DNA from: Mrakia gelida
Lineage: Eukaryota; Basidiomycota; Tremellomycetes; Cystofilobasidiales; Mrakiaceae
Length of the DNA stretch: 64,000 nucleotides
Direction of reading: 5' to 3'
Assembly: GCA_024345305.1 (NCBI GenBank)
Contig: BRON01000004.1
Coordinates: 1,488,001-1,552,000 of the forward strand
Part shown: positions 1 through 15,140 of the stretch, one piece after another
Numbering within the stretch: position 1 is the stretch's first letter
Layout: the number at the start of each line of letters is the position of its first letter
The notes under the pieces: generated by a model
The model's database searches: none
What the model saw: the letters and a program-made list of their open reading frames with translations, nothing else
Told to the model about the DNA's origin: nothing
Translations under genes and position numbers: made by a program

Positions 1-2195
<2,195 letters not shown>

Positions 2196-2568
2196 GGTCG
2201 GAGAGGGAAGGGTTGTTGAAGGGGAGGAAGGGAGGAAGGGGAGAGATGCTCGGTTGAGGATCGAAGCTAGAAGCGAAAGTCCAAGTTCGTTCGAGTCGAA
2301 AAGCTGGAAAAGCTGCTTGTTGACTAGGTCCCTCTGGCTGTAGAGAGATGGAAGAGTGGGAGGATGGGCGAAGGAGAAGGGAAAGGGGAGGGAGGGAGGG
2401 TTGATGGTGGGTGGAAGACAAGAGAGAGAGAGCCCCCTCCCTTGGAGAGAGGAGCGTCGAAACTGAAAGTCAGGAAGGGCGAGGCTCTCTCTGCAACCAT
2501 CACATCCAACAAATCAACTTTTCCTCTTCCAACTTCTATCCATCCCTTCCCATCCATCCTATCCTCTC
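2196..2568. promoter_or_regulatory. Divergent promoter between HOG1 and the NTF2-like gene
   Basis: These 373 bases separate the two divergent start codons and must hold both promoters. The region is polypurine and polypyrimidine rich. I see no convincing TATA box and no further gene. Confidence 0.5.
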
Positions 2569-3700
2569 ATGGCCGAACTCGCAACGACGGATATCGCTAC
2601 GCGAGGAGCTCGAGAGTGAGTCCCATGCCTCTCTCCCTCCTCCTCCTCGCTCGCTGCCTTTTCTCTTCCTCCTCACTCCCTGGCTAGAGCCCCCTCTGCT
2701 TTCATTGTTTGACACTCTTCTACTCTCGGATGCTTCTAGCTTCGTGCGGATCTATTTCTCAGCTCTAGACTCGGACGAGGCTTCTCAAGTACGTCACAAT
2801 CCTAGCGAGTGGTGGCGAAAGCAAGGAAGGGAACGTCGTCGAGCTTCGAGCTCACCTTCCCTCCTTCCTTCCTTTGTTTCCTTTCGTACGATCTTCCCTC
2901 GAACAGATCCTCCCCCGTCTTCATCGCCCGACGTCGCTCACTTCATGGAACGGAACCCCTCTCTCCCCTGATCTCCTCCCCGACTTCTTCTCAAAACTCC
3001 CTTCATCAAGACACGAAGTTCAATCGATAGACGTCCATCCCGTCTTGGGAACAAGTTCGTTTCCCTCCCTCTTCTCGCACCATCTCATCTCCTCAAAACG
3101 AAGCTAACTCTCCTCTTCTCTCATCTCCTCCTCTCCTTCCCATCTCGGCTGGTTTCCTACAACAGCCCCTGCTCCTCTTCAAGTCATCGCCTCCGGTCTC
3201 GTTCTTCACTTCTCCCCTCTCCCTCCTACTCCCACCGACACCCCGGAATCCATCGCAGCCTCAGCAAAAATACCTCCTCAGTCGGTCACAGAGTACAGGA
3301 AGAACAAGCACCCGGACGATATGCAGAAGATGCCTAGGATGTTCCATGCGACGTTCTTGTTGTTGCCCGTCGGAGGGGCTGAAGGAGCGGAGGATGGAGG
3401 TGTCAAGGTGAGTTCGACGAACGAACGAGCGAGAATCGAGTAGGAGGCAGCGACGTGGGCAGACCGAGGCAGAGGATGTGTCTCTACTTCTCTGAGACAT
3501 CCAGCTGGCCTCGGTGGGGAGATGATGTGGGAGGAAGCTCGGAGGGAGCAAAGGGAACGCGACGTCGCCTCGTTCTCTTCGCGAGACGACGAACGTAGAG
3601 CTAACCGCTTCTTGTTTTGCCTCTCTCTTCCCTCGCACATCTTCTCCTTCTGTTTCTCCAGTACTACGTCGCCTCAACCATGTACCGCTTTGTCGGTTAA
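2569..3700 (+). CDS. NTF2-related mRNA export cofactor (p15/NXT family)
   Basis: This is a small NTF2-fold protein. Family members pair with the NXF1/Mex67 export receptor to carry mRNA through nuclear pores. The spliced product begins MAELATTDIATRGA, then FVRIYFSALDSDEAS, the typical first helix of NTF2-like domains. It continues with ILPRLHRPTSL, SWNGTPLSPDLLPDFF and the strand HEVQSIDVHPVLG, then VIASGLVLHFSPLP, a loop with TEYRKNKHPDD, and the final strands FHATFLLLPVG and YYVASTMYRFVG before TAA. The small exons join in frame with GT-AG introns at about 2617, 2803, 3053 and 3410. The length, about 175 residues, is slightly above a bare NTF2 fold because of an insertion near the proline-rich loop. 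Plain NTF2 is the alternative, but the p15/NXT subgroup fits better. The gene is divergent from HOG1. Confidence 0.82.
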
Positions 3701-4114
3701 CCTTCGTCGAGGAAAGGAAGGAAACGGAACGACTCGACGTCGAACTCAACTGTATCAACAGCCCACACTCCATCAATACCTACCCACTACCTACCTACCC
3801 GCCTTAGATCATATGTAATACCGCTGCTCTCTCGACCTGAAAGCGCAAGTGAGCTCTGAGTGGTCGTCGGGGAACTAAACGAGTGATTGGACGTGGTCGA
3901 CCGCGTCGAGGTTCGTACGTCGTCTTCGTTCCCTCTCGCTCCCCACTGAATGAAGTCCTGGCTGACTCCCCTTGAGCTTGGTGCTTTCTTTCCAGGCTCC
4001 CTTTTGGGTTGGTGCTCCTCGTGCCTCTCTCTCTCCTGCAGCTCCCCCGACTCGTCGCGCCGTCGGTCGTCTCGGCTTCACGTGTCTTCCCACCCTCCTC
4101 ACGCCTTCTTTCGC
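3701..4114. other. Gap between NXT-like gene and glycosyltransferase
   Basis: This holds the 3' end of the NXT-like gene and the 5' region of the glycosyltransferase. An in-frame ATG at 3950 could extend the downstream protein by 55 residues, but that extension (cysteine- and serine-rich) looks non-coding. Nothing else is recognised. Confidence 0.4.
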
Positions 4115-6657
4115 ATGCAACGCGATGTAGCTCTCCATAGCGAGGTGAGTACGTACTCCTTCAGGCGGGTCGCAGGAACGCGCATCAACGCTGCTTCCGA
4201 TAACGGGAAGAGCGGCAGCGAAGTCGGCTGCTGTTTCGAGTTCGAAGGTCGACACTTCGTCTTCCTTCCTCGAACGACGTTTGGACATACTAGGTGAGCT
4301 GCCCTCTTTCTTTCAGTCTCATCTCCAGCCTAATAGAGCAAATCGACTCGTCCTTATACACTCCCTCGCTCTCCTCCCTCTCTCCCTCCACCTACCCAGA
4401 CCGCTCCTCAACCTCTCCCTCAACCTCCTCCTCCTCCACCCAACCCTCTACATCACTTTTCTCTGCTACTCCGGAAACCTCCCCAAATGCCTTCCCGAAA
4501 TCGCTCGCCACCGTCTCTCGCCCTCCCAAGCAGCTCGCTTCGCCCTCGTCCCGCTCGTCGAAGGAGCGGACACGAAGTTCGCGTGGAAGGACGTGAATGG
4601 GATTGAGGAGTTGATGGGGAGGGAGGCTGAGAGGGCTTATGAGAGGTTGTTGTTGGTGAGTGAGTGTCGAGATATGAGAGCTGTTTGGTTTGGTTTGGGA
4701 TGGGTTGGGGGAGAGAGGGAGGGAGAGAAACTGACGCGTCTTCTGTTCGTTTCGCTTTCGTGTTCAGGGTCGTTCGATTCGAGAGGGCCACGGATCCTTC
4801 CCTATCCCTCCCACCGCGCTCGTCGCTGATATGTTCACGATGCTGAGCAACTCGGGGTTCAAGGCGAGGGTGGAGGAGAGGCTGGGTTGGGAGTGGACGG
4901 TCGCGTTCGTTGGGTTTGTGGCTTTTCCGGTTAGTCGTCTTCTCTCCCTACTTGGTGGCCTTTTCGTTCAGGACTGACAGTACTGTTTTATGTCCGTCGC
5001 TTGACTCGAACAGGCGAGCATGCTTCCCAGTGAGCAACTCCTCTCGAAAAAGAAACGCGACGGTGTCGTTCGCTGACCTCTTCCTTCGCTCGACATTCAG
5101 TCTTTCTTCACTCGTCCGAGTCCCCCATTCCTTGGAAAGAGTGGAAACCGCTTCTCGATGATCAACCTGCGCTGCAAGCTGCCGTCGACAAGGTACGCTA
5201 TGCCTTCGTTTCGTTTCGTTTCGACGCGTCTTTCGACTCGAGCTGACGACGCATCTTTTTCGCTTTCTCTTCACTGCAGTGGTTCTTCGACCCGACTAAT
5301 CACATCCTCTCCATCACTGGAGTACCTCAGATGTGTAAGCAATATCTTTCCATTCCTTCTTCCGAGCCCAACGAGGACTGAACGCGTCCTCTCTCTTTCC
5401 CTCGCAGATCGACACGAATTCTCCCCCGACCCTCTTTCCGTCAGCCAAGCTGTCCTTCTCTCCAGAGCAGGGAAGCTAGGGAAGAGTCACATCCCTCACC
5501 TCGATGGAATCGTTCTGCCTTGGGCTCTCGATCTCGAGCCTGAGGTGAGACCTGTCGTCGAACGAATGATGAAGTCGAAGGATGCTGTTTACTAACCCGT
5601 GAGTTCGTCCCCCCTCCCGCTTTCTTTCATCTCCCAAACTGACTTGCTCACTTGTTTCCCGTGCAGGTCGGACCTCAGCTCTCGGCGGATTACTGGGAGC
5701 GTCAAGATCGCGAGTCGAGCATCGTCGAGCACTCGGAGGACGGAGACGATCATCCTGCCCCTTCCTTCTTGGACGACGCTCTCGAGAAGTATGGAAAGGA
5801 GTCAGTGATGCTCATTAGGTAAGATTGTCTTCTTCGTCGACCGGAAGCCTTTCGCTGACCTCTTTCTCTCCTTGCTTCGACGCGTCTCGCTCCAGCTTCG
5901 GAACCAACTTCACTCCCTCGGACCCAGCACCTCTCGTCGCACTCTTCGAGACGATCCAGCAATCTTCTACTCCTCTGCCCTTCATCTTCGTCTCGGCCAC
6001 GGGATCGGTGTCGGAGGAGGTGAGCGAGGTCGTCGAGAGCAGCGGGGACTGGGAATGGTCGCGTCGTGAGGTCGACTTTGTTCGCGCTTCATTTCTTTCG
6101 ACGGTCGATGCTGACCGTCTCTCGATCTTTCCCTTCCAGTTGGATACCTCAGCAGACCGTTCTTCGTCACCCAGCGCTCGGGTTCATGCTGCATCACGGA
6201 GGCTCGAACACGTTCGTCGACCTTTCCTCTCCTCCGAGTCGTCTCGATCTCCTTTCGGAGAAGGATGCTGACCCGCCTTGTTCTTGTCTTCAGGTCGAAC
6301 GAGTGCATCTTGAACGGAGTTCCGAGCATCATCTGTGAGTTCAAGGGCTCAACCACTCGTCGAGGAGCAGAGGCGATCGTCGCTAATGAGCCTCGCCGCT
6401 TTGTCGTCTCACTCCCTTTCTCCAGGGTCCATCGTCGCAGATCGTAGGTCTACCTCTTCGAACTCGACTCAGGATATCACACTGACTCCTTCCTCCTTTC
6501 TTTGAACCCCGCAGAATCTCTCATCGCAGCAGTCCTCCGAGCCAAAGGCGTCGCGCTCGACCTCGTCCAAGTTCGGACGGGAGGGAACGTCGGAAGGCCT
6601 CTTCTTCGAGGAGGAACGGTGATAGGATCGGACGAAGCTATCAGGAGAGAGATGTGA
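4115..6657 (+). CDS. GT1 UDP-glycosyltransferase, possibly decaying
   Basis: This resembles family-1 glycosyltransferases, which move a sugar from UDP-sugar to small lipophilic acceptors. The N-terminal strand is RHFVFLPRTTFGHTR joined by splicing to PLLNLSLNLLLLHP and YITFL. The C-terminal donor-binding half has LISFGTNF, FIFVSATG, WIPQQTVLRHPALGF, MLHHGGSNT and NGVPSIIW, a degenerate PSPG-type box with the conserved HxGG. ATG 4115 is chosen because the homologous region begins just after it. Three oddities stand out. A TAA (5593-5595) lies in the obvious reading just before VGPQL, avoidable only by using an earlier donor. The exon before WIPQQ ends in the wrong phase for its best donor. A TGA (6655-6657) stops the frame, yet 50 further codons in the same frame resemble a normal GT1 C-terminus up to TAG at 6805-6807. 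It may be a recent pseudogene. Confidence 0.75.
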
Positions 6658-6982
6658 GACGTCTTGGATCGGATCAGAGGCGTCGAAGGAGAGGAGATGA
6701 GAGCGAGGACGAGGGAATTGGGTGCGAAGTTGAAGAAGAGTCGAGACGAAGGGGAAAGCTTCAAGGCGATGGTTGCTTTGGGTTCGATTGGAGTTGGTAG
6801 GGTGTAGCTAGATGTGCTTCTTTCGATCTAGATGTCGGGTTCCTCTATCCAATGCTGGGAGCGAGCATCAGGCGAAACGAAGCGAAACTCGACGCGTCGA
6901 CTTTCGAACTACTTGTTGGGTGAAATTCGTAAGCAAGGCTCATAGCATCTCCATCGTGCGCTCTCGAGGTAGATTTATGTAC

Positions 6983-8349
6983 CTAGAGGAACTCAGTCTC
7001 GCTTCCCTTGTGACTCAAAAGCTTGCCTCCGTCCTCCTTGGTGAGGTTGGCGATGACCTTGAGGAACGCGTCGACGCTTTCGGCGGGAGTGATGGCTTCA
7101 CCGTTCCAGTTGGGGGCGGCCTGCAAACCGAAGGAGGAGACGACACCGAGAAGGGTAAGCGTGGTCGCTCTACACGAGCAGAAGAGGAGTGCTCGCGCGC
7201 GAGGGAGGAAAGAGCGGGACAACTCGAACGCACCGTCTTGAACGACTGTACCATGTGACCGAAGAACTTGAGGGTCTCATCGGAGTATGGCGCATCGGGG
7301 ACCTTGCCTATGAGAGAGAAGGCGAAGGGTGGGAGGGGCGTCAGTTCGAAGGAGAGAGAGAGAGAGAAACGAGAGACGAGAGAGTTGAGAGACCACGACT
7401 CGAAGACTCACCCTCGGAGGTGTCGACGTAGCCTGGAGACAGAGAAATGACGATGAAGCCTTCTCCAGAGAGTTGAGTCGAGAGCTTAAGAGCGGCGAAT
7501 GACAACGCTGACTTGCTCACGGTGTAAGGGAAGGAGCTTTGAAACTGAAGAAACGAAGACGCGACGCGTCGACGAAGTTGGGTCAGCGAAAGCTCAGCTC
7601 TCTCGTCGTTTCGAGCTGACTATGTACTCGCCTGAGACTTCCTAGTGAACTCAAAGTCCGCGATTCCAGTGGAGAGGAAGATGACCTTCTTGACGGAGCT
7701 CTTCCTGATGAGGGGGAGGAACGCGAGGAAGACGGAAAGAGGAGTCGCGACGTTTCCGTGGAACGAGTTGGCGAGGGACTTGGAGAGGGCAGTCGGGTCG
7801 GATTCGCTGTAAGAAGAGGAAAGGATTGGAGTGTCGTTCAGCCAGCTCGAATGCGGACAGCAAAGCGTCGAACGAAAGCGAGCTGAGCGCGAACTGACAA
7901 GTCCAAGATCGACTGGGGAAGCAGAGCGTTCTCGGCGTAGACCGCGTTGTAAATGAAGTGGTCGAGCTTTCCGTCAGGAAGAAGAGTAGAGACCTCCTGA
8001 GCAGCAGTCTGAGTTGAGGAAGACGAGGGAAGGGCGAGTCAGCGAGAGCGAACGACGAACAACGCACGACGAGACAGATTCTTCGACTCACCTTAACAGC
8101 TTCGAAGTTCTCGAGATCAACCTCCACGACGTGGACCCCCTTCAAGCCGTTGATCGCTTGAGCTGTGGCCTTGGATCGGACGAGCGCAACGACGATGTTG
8201 TCGGGGTTCGAGGCGAGAGTTTTGACGGTTTGGGCTCCAATGCCTGCCAGCGAACAAAGAGAGACAGATCAGCTCAACGAGATTATAGAGGAAGAAGGGA
8301 AGACGGATCTCGTACCTCGAGAGGCTCCAGCGATGAGGTAAGAGGTCAT
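6983..8349 (-). CDS. Short-chain dehydrogenase/reductase
   Basis: This is an NAD(P)-dependent oxidoreductase with a Rossmann fold; the substrate is unknown. Translation from the ATG at 8349 gives MTSYLIAGASRG, then IGAQTVKTLA after an intron, which is the nucleotide-binding GASRGIG motif. It continues with VVEVDLENFEAVK (the acidic D-L motif), LDHFIYNAVYAENAL (a variant of the usual NAG), VIFLST, the catalytic pair in YTVSKSALSFAALKL (Tyr and Lys spaced as YxxxK), and LSPGYVDT. The C-terminal exon reads NWNGEAITPAESV, then a helix, and ends KGSETEFL before TAG at 6985-6983. The length, about 250 residues, is normal for a classical SDR. At least six short introns interrupt it, one containing the GACGCGTC palindrome. 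The tail-to-tail neighbour is the glycosyltransferase. Joint function with it is possible but unsupported. Confidence 0.88.
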
Positions 8350-9105
8350 TGAGAGGCGATGAGATGAAGACGAGGGCGCGGACTCTGGAGGGGTTGTTGA
8401 GATCTGGTCGGAGGTGAGAGAGGAAGATGTGGTTGGGAGAGAAGATGGGAGAAGGGAAGGCAGATCTGAAATAGCGTGAGATTAGGTCAGCTCGCAGTAG
8501 GAGGAGCTCATTGGAGGGAGGAAAGCTCACCAAGCGGGAAAGTAACCGTCGGCTCCCAGTTCGGCTCTGCCGATTGTTGTCAACAGCTTCCTCGGGAGAA
8601 AGTCAGCTTGGCGACAAAGGAGGGATGAGAAGAAGGAAGAGTTGGTAGCAGTGGGTCGACGACTGATCTACCGAGAGGGAAGAAGAGGCCGAGGAGATCG
8701 GACGAGGCATCCATCGCGTCCCTAGCTCGTCGACGTGGACAAACTCCACTCGACCTTCCTCCTCCTCACCCCCGCTGAAACCAAATCAAGAACGAAAAGG
8801 AAGATAGTGGGGCATGATGTGTGTATTTGACATTAGAAATGGTAGGCAGGGTCCCGTTTGGAGGGGGGAAGATGGCGAAGACGAGAGGGAGGAGGCGACG
8901 CGTCGTCGAGAAAAGACAAAGGGCGAGAATCGAAGGAGTCCAGGGTCAGCGAAAGAAAGGACGAGGTCCGAAGAAGTCCATCGGGGAGGTAGAGAAAGAG
9001 CAACGAGCGGATTGAGGCAATCGAAGGAGTGGAAACTCACCGCAAAACATCCTCCCCTCCTCCCTCCTTCCCTCCTCGTCGATCGCGTCCCTCTGTTCCC
9101 ACCCC
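8350..9105 (-). other. Unresolved gap with intron-like signals
   Basis: This lies upstream of the SDR start and downstream of the RRM gene stop. On the minus strand it has good donor and acceptor signals (for example a donor near 9040, acceptors near 8777 and 8460) and a protein-like stretch around 8775-8690 reading VEFVHVDELGTRWMPRP. I could not link these pieces into one open frame. They may be spliced 5' UTR of the SDR or a small unrecognised gene. Confidence 0.3.
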
Positions 9106-11513
9106 TCAGTCGTAATGTAGTTCGACAGACTCCTCCCGAGCTTCGTCCAACCAGTCGTGCTCGTAGGAACTGGCCACCCTCGATTTCTTTGCAGCCCTGT
9201 GTCTCGCCTTCTCCGTCTGGTGGTGCTTGGGCTTTGACTCCGAGGTGATGGGAGCTGAAGAGGAAGGGGTGCTGGTTGATGCTGAAGTAGGTGCAGGATA
9301 GGAGGGAAGAAGAGGGCACGCTGGATCGAAGGCGGCTTGAAGAGCGGAAGGAGGAGAGGGAGGTCGGAGGACCGAGAGCGTCGAAGGGATCGGGTTGGAG
9401 TCAGAGGGACGCTAGTTGAGAGAAACGAAGAAGGCCAAGTCAGCGATAGAGATTTTCAGATGTAATTCGTCTTGAGATGGATGAGGAGGAGTCGAGGAAG
9501 AAGCCTACCGTCGCTGAGTCCTCCGCTGTTGCGTCCTCCGCTTCTTCCTCGTCTGAGCCCGTCCCTTCGTCGCAGTAACCGGCCAGATGGAGACGACCGA
9601 AAGAGGACGAGGGCAGCTCAGCACCAGTTCCTGCGTCGCCTAGCTGGAGATCGAGATCCTGAACAGGTTTGACGTTGATCTTCTCCTTCGGCGGGACGTT
9701 CGACTTGTTGACCTTCTTCTTCTTCTTGGCTTGTTGTTTTACCGGCTTGACGCGAGTCAGAGGTCGAGCGACGTACACCTCGAGTATCTTGCTTCCGTAC
9801 AGAGTTCCTGACAGTCAAAGACGCGTCAGAGAAACCGAGGAGGTCTCAGTATCAGTCGAAAACCGCGGCACGCGAAGCGAGAGACGCGAGTCGGAACTCA
9901 CCGTTCATGACTGATTGAGCTCGAGCGGCCGAAGAAGGCAGATGAAAGTCGACGTACCCACCGTGGCGAGGACCTCCAACATCTCCTTCCTTCAAAGGCT
10001 GAATTCTGAGGGAGGAAGAGAAGATGCGTCAGAATGAGACGAGAAGGAACACAAACGATGAGGATAGATCGACGCACGCCAGTCGAATCATCTTGACGAC
10101 ACCAAACTGGGAGAATCGAGTGATGATATCCTGAGAGGCTATCGAGACATCCAGGTTCTGAAAGAGACGAGAGAAAACTCAGCTAACCATTTCGGAGTGG
10201 AGGGCGAGACAGGTCGGCGAACCTTGAGAAAGACAGAACTGAAGGCGGGGCGACCACTTGCCGCGAGAGGATCGGTGTTGAAACTTGCAACGATCGGGAT
10301 GGAACCGAGAGGTCGAGCGTTCGTTTCCAGTTCGTCCAAGGCAGCTCGAGCTACACGCGATTTGAAGGTGAGTTAGTTTGAATTCACGACGCGACGAGCG
10401 AAGCAGACGAGCTGGAAACTGACCTCCAGCGCGGCTCTCGAAGACGATGTACGCATGGCGAGACTGAGCTCCAGCCTTCAAGATCCGAGCTCTGCGTCAA
10501 AGCACCATCAAAGGAAAGACAATTGATCAGGACTTCGTCAATTCGACGCGCGAGGAGGAGGACGAGCTCACGATTTGACGCGACCGACGACGGAGAAGTA
10601 GTTGAACAAACTTTCTTCGGAAATTGTGACATCCAGCGACTATATAAAGAAAGAGGAGCGTCTGAATACGTATCAAGAGGAGAGGAAGAAGGAAGGGAGG
10701 AGACTGACCCCGATGAAGAGTGCCGACTCGTCCGAATTGTGGTGGTTGGGAAGCACCCTGTCGTCCTCCTCGTCTTCAACGTAGAGACCTGTATCCAGTA
10801 GAGTGCTTCCTGCATCTTCTATTCCCATCTGACGAGATCCTGAGCCATCGGCGACGACGAGAGGGGAAGAGGGAAGCTGTTGAGCGACGGACGAATGGAG
10901 GAGCGAGTCGAATTCCGTCGAGAGCGAGGCAGCTTGAAGGAGGAGGCTTCGGAGGAGGGTAGGAGGAGCTGATTGGATGAAGGTGAGAAGGACATCCTGT
11001 TCCGAATAGTTGTCGGTGGCTGATGACCTGGTTGGCTCGACGAATCCTCCATCGTGCGTCCTCGACGGCTTGACGTCTCGACCTTCCTCCTCCTCTCGTC
11101 GAGGCTCCTGCTTCACTCCAGCTTCGACGATGGGCTCGAGCTTTGGCTTGACGTCTGCCTCGACCTTGATGACTGGTTTGACGTCGGCTGCTTCCTTCTT
11201 GATCGTAGGTTTGACGTCGAGATGGTTCTGTTCGAGGGTGGGTCTGACGTCGCCGTTGTTGAGCTCGACCTTGACTCGTTTGCTCGTCGAGGCGACGGGA
11301 GGAGGAGGAGGAGGTGGGACGAAGTCGGGGACAGTGGGAGACTCTGATCTCGACCTTTTGACAATAGCGAAGAAGAGGAGGAGAAGGAAGACGAGCGAGA
11401 GAAGGCGAAGAAGTGAGGAGGGAGGGAAGGCGGAGGAGGTCGAAGCGGTTGGAGGGGAACTCGAGTCGTTGAGCTTTCCCTCCTCTTCGTTTTTGGTGCA
11501 TTATTTCGGTCAT
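9106..11513 (-). CDS. Two-RRM RNA-binding protein with SUMO-motif tract
   Basis: This is a putative RNA-binding protein of unknown target. The N-terminal part is disordered and carries repeated DVKP units with lysine motifs VKVE, IKKE, IKVE and VKQE, each matching the sumoylation consensus. A helical segment follows (YSEQDVLLTFIQSAPPTLL). RRM1 begins at SALFIG (RNP2) and includes SRHAYIVFES (RNP1). RRM2 begins FSSVFLKNLDVSI and includes HGGYVDFHLPSSAA. A lysine-rich segment (KQQAKKKKKVNK) and an acidic segment follow, and the protein ends KSRVASSYEHDWLDEAR before TGA at 9108-9106. At least six GT-AG introns join in phase. The start is uncertain: ATG 11513 works only with a weak GTTCCC donor, and ATG 11526 is in another frame. 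I do not recognise the subfamily. Confidence 0.72.
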
Positions 11514-13189
<1,676 letters not shown>

Positions 13190-13646
13190 TCGTTTCTCGC
13201 TCTCGAGTGCTCGTTCGTTTCTCTCGTCTGTCTCGGTTTGGTTTGGTTTCCTTCTTGCTCGACGATCGCTTTCTCTATCTCTACTTTGACGTTCTCTCCT
13301 TGCTCCATACCCTCTTTTTAATGTTACTGTGTTCGATCTTTCTTTTGGGCGTGAGTCCGCGACGGCGAGAGATCAGTCGACGCGTCGTTCGACTCGCTTT
13401 CTTTCGAGACTTCTGTAGAGTGAGCTCGCGAACACCTCGACGGATTACTTCCCACAATTTCAAAAGTTTACTGAACTCTCAGCTCCGGGCTCAGGGAGTT
13501 CTGAGAGGTCTCAGCCCGCAAACTCGACCTGATCTCGCACTCCGACGTCGAGCTCGCGAAATCGTCTCCTTCCTTCCACTCACCCTCACCTTCTCACCTC
13601 CCCCTCTCCTTTTTTCCTACCCTCTTGCCGGCCCACCGCCTAGGAA
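13190..13646. other. Gap: YPT7 3' region and MYND gene 5' region
   Basis: Probable 3' UTR of YPT7 followed by the 5' leader of the first MYND gene. It contains one GACGCGTC palindrome (13379-13386). No gene is visible. Confidence 0.4.
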
Positions 13647-14917
13647 ATGTTCTCCTCAGCTACCGGAAACTCCAAATCCTTCTCGTCACAGTGCCAAAAC
13701 TGCTACAAGCAGGTCGATCACGGCCAAATCAAAGTCTGTGAGCTCGACTTTCCCTCCCTTCCTTTCTTCCTCTTCTTCGCCCGGCTCCCTCTCCTTTCCG
13801 CGCCGTACTGACTACCGGTATGATCGATAAACAGGTGGAGCTTGTCGTTCGCACAAGTACTGCTCTGTTGCTTGTCAGAAGGAGGCGTGGAAAGACCACA
13901 AACCCGTCTGCAAAGCCAACCAGCTCCTCCTCGCCCAAGACTTCAAGGAGAACGAAGCTTCACCGGAAGGTCAGTACGCGCACCTACTTCCTCCTCCTCG
14001 CGATAGCTTCCTCGGTGAGACGGCGAGCTGGGGTCCTTGCTCGAAGGAGAAGCTCGTCTAAGAAGGGGAGGGAAGGAAGGGCGAAGGTGTTGAGCTCGAT
14101 CTGAACTTGTTTGGTTCGTCTATGCCTTGCCAGCCCTCAAGAAATGGACGGCTGTTCACAGAGAGTCGATCTCTGGCGCCTGCTTGGTCTCGCTACAGAT
14201 TATGACGCCTGCTGGGAGGGCAAAGCTTGTAAGTAGAGTCTCTTCTTCTCGCTCGCTCGTTCGGAGGTGAGCTCGACGAGCAGACGCGCTGACCTCCCGC
14301 CCTCATCTTCGGTCTTCAGAACAAGCAAACCCTCTTCATCGATCTCAAATACAACCCTCGAGGTACTTCAGACGGTACCATGTTCTCGCTGAGAAAGGCA
14401 TCCGTCTTATCGTTCGATCAGGTGAGTCGACGCCCTCTTCGTTTCCGTTCGTCGTCCCCTCTGCTGCTCTCGTCCGTCCTCACGCCTCTTTCCCTCCTAT
14501 TTCGTTTCCTTCTCTTCCCTGACTCTCGCTCTCATCTCTAGGTCGAAAACATGATCCCAGGCATCAACGTCGCTGGGCACAGGGCTCGTTCGGTTGAAAA
14601 CCAGAAGAAGACGGAAATGGGCGACGTCTGCGTTCTCGTTCTCGTCAACTGCACGTGAGTCGTCTTTCTCTCCTCCTCGTTGACCCTCGGGGTACTTGCA
14701 TCGAGATACGAAGAGCTGACCCTTGGTTCGTTCGGTTCTCCACAGCCCAGATCTTGAAACGACTCAAAAGGACACCATCTCTTTCGTTCCCATGTTGTGG
14801 CGTTCGGCTGGAATATTTGGCTACGAGCCTATGGAGGGGTGGCACGACAGGTTCAGAGAACTTCTGGAAACGGGTGTCAGCATCGAAGGGACGGAGGGTA
14901 TCAACAGAGGTCTGTAG
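13647..14917 (+). CDS. MYND zinc-finger protein, first of a tandem pair
   Basis: This is a small protein with an N-terminal MYND finger, a protein-interaction zinc module. After MFSSATGNSKSF the finger reads CQNCYKQV, then VCGGACRSHKYCSVACQKEA and WKDHKPVC, with the full set of cysteine and histidine zinc ligands. The remainder (about 190 residues) contains CLVSLQIMTPAGRAKL, TLFIDLKYNPRG, VENMIPGINVAGHRARS, DVCVLVLVNC and FVPMLWRSAGIFGYEPMEGW. It does not match an enzyme domain I know and lacks SET motifs. Six introns are evident, each with CTGAC near the acceptor. The neighbour just downstream has the same layout, suggesting an old duplication. The tag stop at 14915-14917 is followed almost at once by a GACGCGTC palindrome. 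Cellular role is unknown. Confidence 0.85.
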
Positions 14918-15140
14918 AAGACGCGTCGACGTGCCGGCACGAGAAGAACTCGCTTAGACTGGACCGTATTCACGACCTTTCACGCGATGGAGTGCATTAG
15001 CGAGTGAGCTGAAAGGACCCACGTTGGTCCAAGCATATTTTTGAGCCATCTTGGGATGTTGAGGAAAAAATAAGGGCGTCGGGAGCGACGAACTCGTTTC
15101 GTCGAGCTCAACGCCCCTCCTTCCTCCAACGCCTTCGACC

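Noticed and set aside
3950..4114. Upstream in-frame ATG for the glycosyltransferase
   Set aside because: The 55-residue extension has no family similarity and GT1 proteins start close to the first beta strand.
6655..6678. 24-base intron that would remove the TGA in the glycosyltransferase
   Set aside because: It starts GTGAGA and ends CAG in frame, but is far shorter than any other intron here, has no branch site, and would delete part of the conserved C-terminus.
8346..8349. ATGA overlap suggesting a bicistronic arrangement before the SDR
   Set aside because: The upstream frame is not a supported gene, so the overlap is probably chance.
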